Source: Phenylobacterium sp.
GTDB taxonomy: Bacteria > Pseudomonadota > Alphaproteobacteria > Caulobacterales > Caulobacteraceae
Direction of reading: 5' to 3'
DNA length: 64,000 bases
Assembly (NCBI RefSeq): GCF_019636135.1
Contig: NZ_JAHBYD010000019.1
Location: forward strand, 1-64,000
Shown: positions 57,368 to 64,000 of the stretch, in pieces
Position numbering within the stretch: the first letter of the stretch is position 1
Layout: every line of letters begins with the position of its first letter
Notes under the pieces: generated by a model
Databases searched by the model: none
What the model was told of the DNA's origin: nothing
Seen by the model: the letters and a program-made list of their open reading frames with translations, nothing else
Position numbers and translations under genes: made by a program

Positions 57368-58567
57368 ATGCAGGTCGATCGGATCTGGACGAACGCGCGG
57401 CTCGCGACCCTGGCCGGGGACGGCCTGGGGATCGTGGAGGACGGCGTGGTGGCGTGCGCCGACGGGCGGATCGCCTACGCCGGGCCGGCGGCGGGCGCGC
57501 CGGGCCTCGACGGCGGCGAACGGATCGACTGCGCAGGCCGCTGGATCACGCCGGGCCTCATCGACAGCCACACGCACCTGATCTGGGCCGGCGACCGGGC
57601 GCACGAGTTCGAGCTGCGGCTGGCGGGCGCGTCGTACGAGGAGATCGCGCGGGCCGGCGGCGGCATCGTCTCGACCATGGCGGCGACCCGGGCGGCGGGC
57701 GAGGACGCGCTGGTGGCGGGCGCCCTGCCCCGCCTCGACGCCCTGATGGCCGAGGGCGTGACCACCGTCGAGGTGAAGTCGGGCTACGGCCTGTCGCCGG
57801 AGCATGAGCTGAAGAGCCTGCGCGCCGCGCGGCGGCTGGGCCAGGCGCGGGACGTCACGGTGCGCACGACCTTCCTGGGCGCGCACGCCCTGCCGCCGGA
57901 GTTCGCGGGCGACGCGGACGGCTATATCGACCTCGTCTGCGGCGAGATGATCCCGGCGGTGGCCGCCGCCGGGCTGGCCGACGCCGTGGACGCCTTCTGC
58001 GAAGGCATCGGCTTCACCGCCGAGCAGACGCGCCGCGTGTTCGAGGCGGCCCGCGCACACGGCCTTCCCGTGAAGCTGCACGCCGAACAGCTCTCGAACC
58101 TGCACGGCGCGGAGCTGGCGGCGTCGTTCGGCGCGCTGTCGGCGGACCACCTGGAGCACCTGGACGACGCGGGCGTGGCGGCGATGGCGCGGGCCGGGAC
58201 GGTCGCGACGCTGCTGCCCGGCGCCTACTACTTCACCCGCGAGACCAGGCTGCCGCCGGTCGAGGCGCTGCGCGCGGCGGGCGTGCCGATGGCGCTCGCC
58301 ACCGACTGCAACCCCGGCACGTCGCCGCTGACCTCGATCCTGCTGACCATGAACATGGGCGCGACCCTGTTCCGGCTGACGGTCGAGGAGTGCCTCGCCG
58401 GTGTGACGCGCGAGGCGGCGCGGGCGCTGGGGATGGCCGCAGAGGTCGGCACGCTGGAGGCCGGCAAGCGCTGCGACCTCGCGATCTGGGACATCGAACG
58501 GCCGGCCGAGCTGGTCTACCGCATGGGCTTCAACCCGCTCCATGCACGCATTCGGAGGGGCCGTTGA
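57368..58567 (+). CDS. hutI: Imidazolonepropionase
   Basis: A 399-residue amidohydrolase. [20 protein letters not shown] near residue 62 carries metal ligands. [18 protein letters not shown] lies near 135, [20 protein letters not shown] near 238 and the catalytic [12 protein letters not shown] near 307. It hydrolyses imidazolone-5-propionate to N-formimino-glutamate, the substrate of HutF. It is the first gene of the hutIHGUC operon, overlapping hutH. Confidence 0.96.
   Translation: MQVDRIWTNARLATLAGDGLGIVEDGVVACADGRIAYAGPAAGAPGLDGGERIDCAGRWITPGLIDSHTHLIWAGDRAHEFELRLAGASYEEIARAGGGIVSTMAATRAAGEDALVAGALPRLDALMAEGVTTVEVKSGYGLSPEHELKSLRAARRLGQARDVTVRTTFLGAHALPPEFAGDADGYIDLVCGEMIPAVAAAGLADAVDAFCEGIGFTAEQTRRVFEAARAHGLPVKLHAEQLSNLHGAELAASFGALSADHLEHLDDAGVAAMARAGTVATLLPGAYYFTRETRLPPVEALRAAGVPMALATDCNPGTSPLTSILLTMNMGATLFRLTVEECLAGVTREAARALGMAAEVGTLEAGKRCDLAIWDIERPAELVYRMGFNPLHARIRRGR
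58554..58560 (+). promoter_or_regulatory. Ribosome binding site supporting the TTG start of hutH
   Basis: GGAGGGG lies 3 bp before TTG 58564, which itself overlaps the hutI stop (TTGA). It favours TTG over ATG 58579. Confidence 0.5.
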
Positions 58568-60096
58568 GCGTTGTCGTGATGAAGCCGGGCGACGTGCCGC
58601 TGGCCGACTGGCGGGCGATCTGGCGCGGCGCCGAGGTGCGGCTGGACCCGGCGTGCGGGCCGGCGGTGGCGCAGAGCGCGGCGGCCATCGAGCGCATCCT
58701 GGCGAAGGGCGCCCCGGTCTACGGGATCAACACCGGCTTCGGGAAGCTGGCCAGCGTGCGGATCGAGGCGGCGGACCTCGCGACGCTGCAGCGGAACATC
58801 GTGCTGAGCCACGCGGCGGGCACGGGCGAGGCCACGCCGGCGGCCATCGTGCGGCTGATGCTGGCGCTGAAGCTGGCCAGCCTGGCGCAGGGCGCCTCGG
58901 GCGTGCGGCCCGCGACGGTGGAGATGCTGGAGCGGCTGCTGGCGGCGGGGATCACGCCGGTCGTGCCGGCGCAGGGCTCGGTGGGCGCCTCGGGCGACCT
59001 GGCGCCGCTGGCGCACATGGCCGCGGCGATGATCGGGGTCGGCGAGGCCGACACGCCGGCCGGGCGCAGGCCGGCGGCCGAGGCGCTGGCCGCGGCGGGG
59101 CTCGCGCCCCTGGCGCTCGGGCCGAAGGAGGGCCTCGCGCTGCTGAACGGGACGCAGTTCTCGACGGCGAACGCGCTGGCGGCGCTGTTCGAGGCCGAGG
59201 GGCTGTACCGGAGCGCGCTGGTGACGGGGGCGCTGTCGACCGAGGCGGCCAAGGGCTCGGACACGCCGTTCGACCACCGCATCCACGTGCTGCGCCGCCA
59301 GCCGGGGCAGATCGAGACGGCCGATGCGCTGCGCGCCCTGATGGCCGGGTCGGCGATCCGCGCCAGCCACCTGAAGGACGACGGGCGGGTGCAGGACCCC
59401 TACTGCCTGCGCTGCCAGCCGCAGGTGATGGGCGCGGCGCTGGATGTCCTGCGCCAGGCGGCGGCGACGCTGGGCTTCGAGGCGAACGGGGTCTCGGACA
59501 ATCCGCTGATCTTCGCGGATACGGACGAGGCCTTGTCGGGCGGCAACTTCCACGCCGAGCCGGTGGCCTTCGCCGCCGACATGATCGCGCTGGCGGTCTG
59601 CGAGATCGGCAGCCTCGCCGAGCGGCGGGTGGCGATGCTGGTGGATCCGGCGCTCAGCGGCCTGCCGGCGTTCCTGACACCGAAGCCGGGGCTGAACTCG
59701 GGCTTCATGATCCCGCAGGTGACCGCCGCGGCGCTGGTCTCCGAGAACAAGCAGAAGGCCTATCCGGCCAGCGTCGACTCCATCCCGACCTCGGCGAACC
59801 AGGAGGACCACGTCTCGATGGCGGCGCACGGCGCGCGGCGGCTGCTGTCGATGACGGCCAACGCGACGGCGGTGATCGGGATCGAGCTCCTGGCCGCCAC
59901 GCAGGGCTGCGACTTCCACGCGCCGCTGAAATCCAGCGCGCCGCTGGAGGCGGTGCGGGCGCGGCTGCGGGCGCGGGTCCCGCACCTGTCGGACGACCGC
60001 CACGTCCACCCGGACCTGGAGGCCGCCAACGCCCTGGTGCGGTCGGGCGCGGTGGTCGAGGCGGCGAGGGCCGTCGCGCTGCCGGGTGTCGCTTGA
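58564..60096 (+). CDS. hutH: Histidine ammonia-lyase
   Basis: A 510-residue enzyme of standard length. The Ala142-Ser143-Gly144 triad that forms the MIO cofactor lies in [24 protein letters not shown] near residue 51 (catalytic tyrosine), [16 protein letters not shown] near 195, [13 protein letters not shown] near 280, the SDNPLIF near 317 and [16 protein letters not shown] near 413 are all intact. It eliminates ammonia from histidine to give urocanate. Start TTG 58564 or ATG 58579. Confidence 0.97.
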   Translation: MSVVVMKPGDVPLADWRAIWRGAEVRLDPACGPAVAQSAAAIERILAKGAPVYGINTGFGKLASVRIEAADLATLQRNIVLSHAAGTGEATPAAIVRLMLALKLASLAQGASGVRPATVEMLERLLAAGITPVVPAQGSVGASGDLAPLAHMAAAMIGVGEADTPAGRRPAAEALAAAGLAPLALGPKEGLALLNGTQFSTANALAALFEAEGLYRSALVTGALSTEAAKGSDTPFDHRIHVLRRQPGQIETADALRALMAGSAIRASHLKDDGRVQDPYCLRCQPQVMGAALDVLRQAAATLGFEANGVSDNPLIFADTDEALSGGNFHAEPVAFAADMIALAVCEIGSLAERRVAMLVDPALSGLPAFLTPKPGLNSGFMIPQVTAAALVSENKQKAYPASVDSIPTSANQEDHVSMAAHGARRLLSMTANATAVIGIELLAATQGCDFHAPLKSSAPLEAVRARLRARVPHLSDDRHVHPDLEAANALVRSGAVVEAARAVALPGVA

Positions 60097-60905
60097 TGGA
60101 CTGGCTGGAGGTCCACCGCGGCGACGCGCCGCTGATCGTCAGCTTCCCGCATACGGGGACCGAGCTGCCGACGGCGGTAGCGGCGCGGCTGATCTCGCCG
60201 TGGCTGGCCCGCAAGGACGCCGACTGGTGGATCGAGCGGCTCTACGACTTCGCGCCGGGCCTGGGCGCGACGACGGTCCGCACCGCGATCAGCCGCACCG
60301 TCATCGACGTGAACCGCGACCCGTCCGGCGCCTCGCTCTATCCGGGCCAGGCGACCACTGGGCTGTGCCCGACGACCACCTTCGACGGCGAGCCGCTCTA
60401 CCGGGCGGGCGAACCGGACGCGGCGGAGATCGCCAGGCGGCGCGCGGCGTACTTCGAGCCGTACCACGCGGCGCTGGCGGGCGAGGTCGAGCGGCTGCGC
60501 GCGATCCATCCGAAGGTGGTGCTGTACGAGGCGCACGCGATCCGCTCGGCGATCCCGCGGCTGTTCGAGGGCGAGTTGCCGAACTTCAACGTCGGGACGA
60601 ATTCCGGCGCGAGCTGCGATCCGGCGCTGACCGCCGCGGTCGAGGCGGCGTGCGACGCGAGCCCGTTCGGCCGGGTGACCGATGGCCGCTTCAAGGGCGG
60701 CTGGACCACGCGCCATTACGGGCGGCCGGGCGACGGCGTCCACGCGATCCAGATGGAGCTCGCCTGCCGCGGCTACATGGACGAGCCCGAGGGCCTGGCG
60801 ACGCCGCTCACCTGGCCCACGCCTTACGAAGACGCCCGCGCCGCCCCGATGCGCGCGGCGCTGACGAACGTGCTGCAAGCCTGCCTGGAGTTCGCGAGAT
60901 GCTGA
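60096..60905 (+). CDS. hutG: N-formylglutamate deformylase
   Basis: A 269-residue FGase-family protein. The start is [20 protein letters not shown], with [13 protein letters not shown] near 45, the [20 protein letters not shown] segment near 69, [16 protein letters not shown] near 147 and [21 protein letters not shown] near 201. It hydrolyses N-formylglutamate to glutamate and formate. This type pairs with HutF, not with the arginase-like HutG of Klebsiella. Its ATG overlaps the hutH stop. Confidence 0.95.
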   Translation: MDWLEVHRGDAPLIVSFPHTGTELPTAVAARLISPWLARKDADWWIERLYDFAPGLGATTVRTAISRTVIDVNRDPSGASLYPGQATTGLCPTTTFDGEPLYRAGEPDAAEIARRRAAYFEPYHAALAGEVERLRAIHPKVVLYEAHAIRSAIPRLFEGELPNFNVGTNSGASCDPALTAAVEAACDASPFGRVTDGRFKGGWTTRHYGRPGDGVHAIQMELACRGYMDEPEGLATPLTWPTPYEDARAAPMRAALTNVLQACLEFARC

Positions 60906-60916
60906 GGTTGGCGACT

Positions 60917-61068
60917 CCCTTCCTCCTCGACGGAGGAAGGGCCGGGGATGGTGGTGTGCGCACGGCCTCTGCGGCTGGGCGCATGAGGCGTCGACATCTC
61001 GCGCGCCACCTCCACGAACTCAGCAGCCACACCACCACCCCCGCCCCTCCTCCGTCGAGGAGGAGGGG
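60917..61068. repeat. Palindromic element, CCTCCTCC-TCGAC family, copy 2 (between hutG and hutU)
   Basis: 152 bp, the same length as the copy in xdhC. The left arm is CCCTTCCTCC-TCGAC-GGAGGAAGGG and the right arm CCCCTCCTCC-GTCGA-GGAGGAGGGG. Outer bases differ between arms but pair within each. It breaks the otherwise overlapping hut operon, 11 bp after the hutG stop and 15 bp before the hutU start. The GAGGAGGGGAGG at its end probably serves as a ribosome site. Confidence 0.87.
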
Positions 61069-61083
61069 AGGAAGAGGGACTCA

Positions 61084-62750
<1,667 letters not shown>

Positions 62751-62751
<1 letters not shown>

Positions 62752-63470
62752 TGGACAAGCCGCTCTACGTCGCGATCCGCGAGCGGCTGGAGCAGGCCAT
62801 CGTCTCGGGCGAATGGCCGCCGGGACGGCGGCTGCCGTCGGAGAAGGAGCTGGCGGCCGAGTACGGCTGCGCACGGATGACGGTGAGCAAGGCGGTGACG
62901 GCGCTGGCCGACGCCGGCCTCGTCACACGCCGGCGGCGGGCGGGGACGGTGGTGGCCGAACCGCGCCCGCGCGAGAGCCTGCTCCAGATCCACGACATCC
63001 CGACCGAGGTGCGCGCCGCCGGCCGGGCCTACGGGTTCGAGGTGTTGGACCGGGCGGAGCGCAAGGCGACCGCCGCGGACGCCGGGCGGATCGGGCTGAA
63101 GCCGGGCCAGCCGGTGCTGGCGCTGACGGTGCTGCATCGGGCGGACGGGACGCCGTTCGCGCTGGAGGAGCGGCTGATCAGCCTGCGGGCCGTGCCGGAC
63201 GCCAGGGCCGAGGCGTTCGACGCCGAGCCGCCGGGGAGCTGGCTGCAGGCCAGGCTGCCGTGGACGGACGCCGAGCACCACATCCTGGCGCTGAACGCCG
63301 ACGCCCGGGTCGCGGCCCGGCTGGAAGTCGACCCCGGCGCGGCCTGCCTCTGCGACGACCGGCGGAGCTGGCACGGCGGGACGGTGGTGACCCACGTGCG
63401 GCTGACCTACCCGGGCGACCGCCGCCTCGTCGCCCGCTTCCATGCGCCGGGGAGCCGCGGCAAGACCTGA
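62751..63470 (+). CDS. hutC: Histidine utilisation repressor HutC (GntR family)
   Basis: A 239-residue GntR/HutC-subfamily regulator. The winged helix spans residues 1-70 (PLYVAIRERLEQAIVSGEWP, then YGCARMTVSKAVTALADAGL). The UTRA-type effector domain spans 85-235 (LLQIHDIPTEVRAAGRAYGF, LEERLISLRAVPDA, THVRLTYPGDRRLVARFH). Urocanate is the usual inducer of HutC. Encoded as the last gene of the operon, it would repress hutIHGUC and perhaps hutF through the palindrome at 57317. Confidence 0.95.
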
Positions 63471-63474
63471 CCGC

Positions 63475-64000
63475 ATGAAGATCGCCATCGTCGGCGCCGG
63501 ACTGGACAGCGTCGCGCCGGCCTTCCAGCATGGTGGCGGACCTGCAACCATGGACGCCGTGCGCTTCGACTGGAACGACCTGCGCTTCTTCGCCGCCGTG
63601 CTCGAGCACGGCTCGACGGCGCGCGCCGCCAAGGCCGTGGGCGTCGACCAGACCACCTGCGCGCGCAGGATCGCGGCGCTGGAGCAGGCGCTGGGGCTCG
63701 AACTCTTCGCCCGCGATGCATCGGGCTACCATCCGACGCCGGCCGCGCTGCGCCTGAAGCCCGCCGCCATGGCGGTGGCCAAGCAGGTGGACCTCTTCGC
63801 CAGCGAGGTCGAGACCGCCACGCGCCGCACGACCGGCCGGGTGAAGGTGACCAGCGAGGAATACCTCACCCGCGCCTTCCTGGTGCCGGCGCTGCGCCGC
63901 TTCGCCGCCACCCATCCCGACGTCCAGGTCGAGGTCGACGCCAGCTCGTCGTACCGTGACCTGCAGGCCGGCGAGGCCGACATCGCGGTGCGCGCCGGCG
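63475..64000 (+). CDS. LysR family transcriptional regulator, 3' part beyond the window
   Basis: The frame is open to the right edge. The LysR HTH begins at about FDWNDLRFFAAVLEHGSTAR, then GVDQTTCARRIAALEQALGL, and the effector domain starts at GRVKVTSEEYLTRAFLVPAL. The more natural start is ATG 63550 (MDAVRFDWNDL). ATG 63475 adds 25 residues that read like the start of another protein (KIAIVGAG). It follows hutC by 4 bp. Its target is not visible. Confidence 0.85.
   Translation, partial: MKIAIVGAGLDSVAPAFQHGGGPATMDAVRFDWNDLRFFAAVLEHGSTARAAKAVGVDQTTCARRIAALEQALGLELFARDASGYHPTPAALRLKPAAMAVAKQVDLFASEVETATRRTTGRVKVTSEEYLTRAFLVPALRRFAATHPDVQVEVDASSSYRDLQAGEADIAVRAG

Overview
The window is a very GC-rich stretch of a bacterial chromosome. 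A TonB-dependent receptor, GPH-type and APC transporters, an ECF sigma factor, Tat-type leaders, hut genes and short overlapping operons all point to an alphaproteobacterium. I suspect a Caulobacteraceae member such as Phenylobacterium or Caulobacter, but this is inferred from gene style and not tested. I see no rRNA, tRNA, CRISPR array, transposase or prophage gene.

Layout. 1-9.7 kb: ECF sigma factor with a partial downstream gene, APC permease, S9 peptidase, a protein with two winged-helix-like segments, an XRE regulator, an HxlR regulator, a GPH transporter and a divergent exported hydrolase. 9.9-14.3 kb: a tandem (fused) TetR protein divergent from a class III CoA-transferase, then a Tat-exported flavin amine oxidase. 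14.6-17.8 kb: a three-gene URC uracil-catabolism operon (GTP-cyclohydrolase-II-like URC1, DUF1688 URC4, UPRT). 18.5-23.7 kb: urease operon ureD-A-(small membrane protein)-B-C-E-F-G. 23.7-24.2 kb: a small ParE/RelE-like toxin-antitoxin pair. 24.2-35.8 kb: two divergent purine-catabolism operons. The minus-strand one is puuE, a dienelactone hydrolase, uraD, alc. The plus-strand one is uraH, xdhABC, puuD, allA, guaD. 35.9-37.3 kb: exported adenosine deaminase. 37.6-40.8 kb: rut pyrimidine genes (rutA, rutB, rutC and a nitroreductase). 40.9-55.5 kb: LOG protein, degenerate M28-like protein, hydrolase, TonB receptor, exported beta-propeller, sulfatase with a divergent LysR, MBL hydrolase, EF-hand lipoprotein, hemerythrin. 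55.8-63.5 kb: histidine utilisation (hutF divergent from hutI-H-G-U-C). 63.5 kb to the end: a partial LysR gene.

How the genes fit together. This is a nitrogen-scavenging island. Guanine goes through xanthine, urate, allantoin and allantoate to ureidoglycolate, and adenosine goes to inosine. Allantoicase and AllA release urea, the URC route from uracil is also reported to pass through urea, and the urease operon between them would turn urea into ammonia. A second uracil route (Rut) and the Hut route supply more nitrogen. Having both URC and Rut in one window is unusual.

The most striking structural feature is a dense set of palindromic elements, at least 17 in 64 kb and in several families. 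They are built of hairpin arms whose stem sequences change while pairing is kept. Most lie between genes or directly against stop codons. Four are read in frame into proteins: they extend a urease-operon membrane protein and XdhC, supply the N-terminus and start of URC4, and supply the C-terminus and stop of PuuD.
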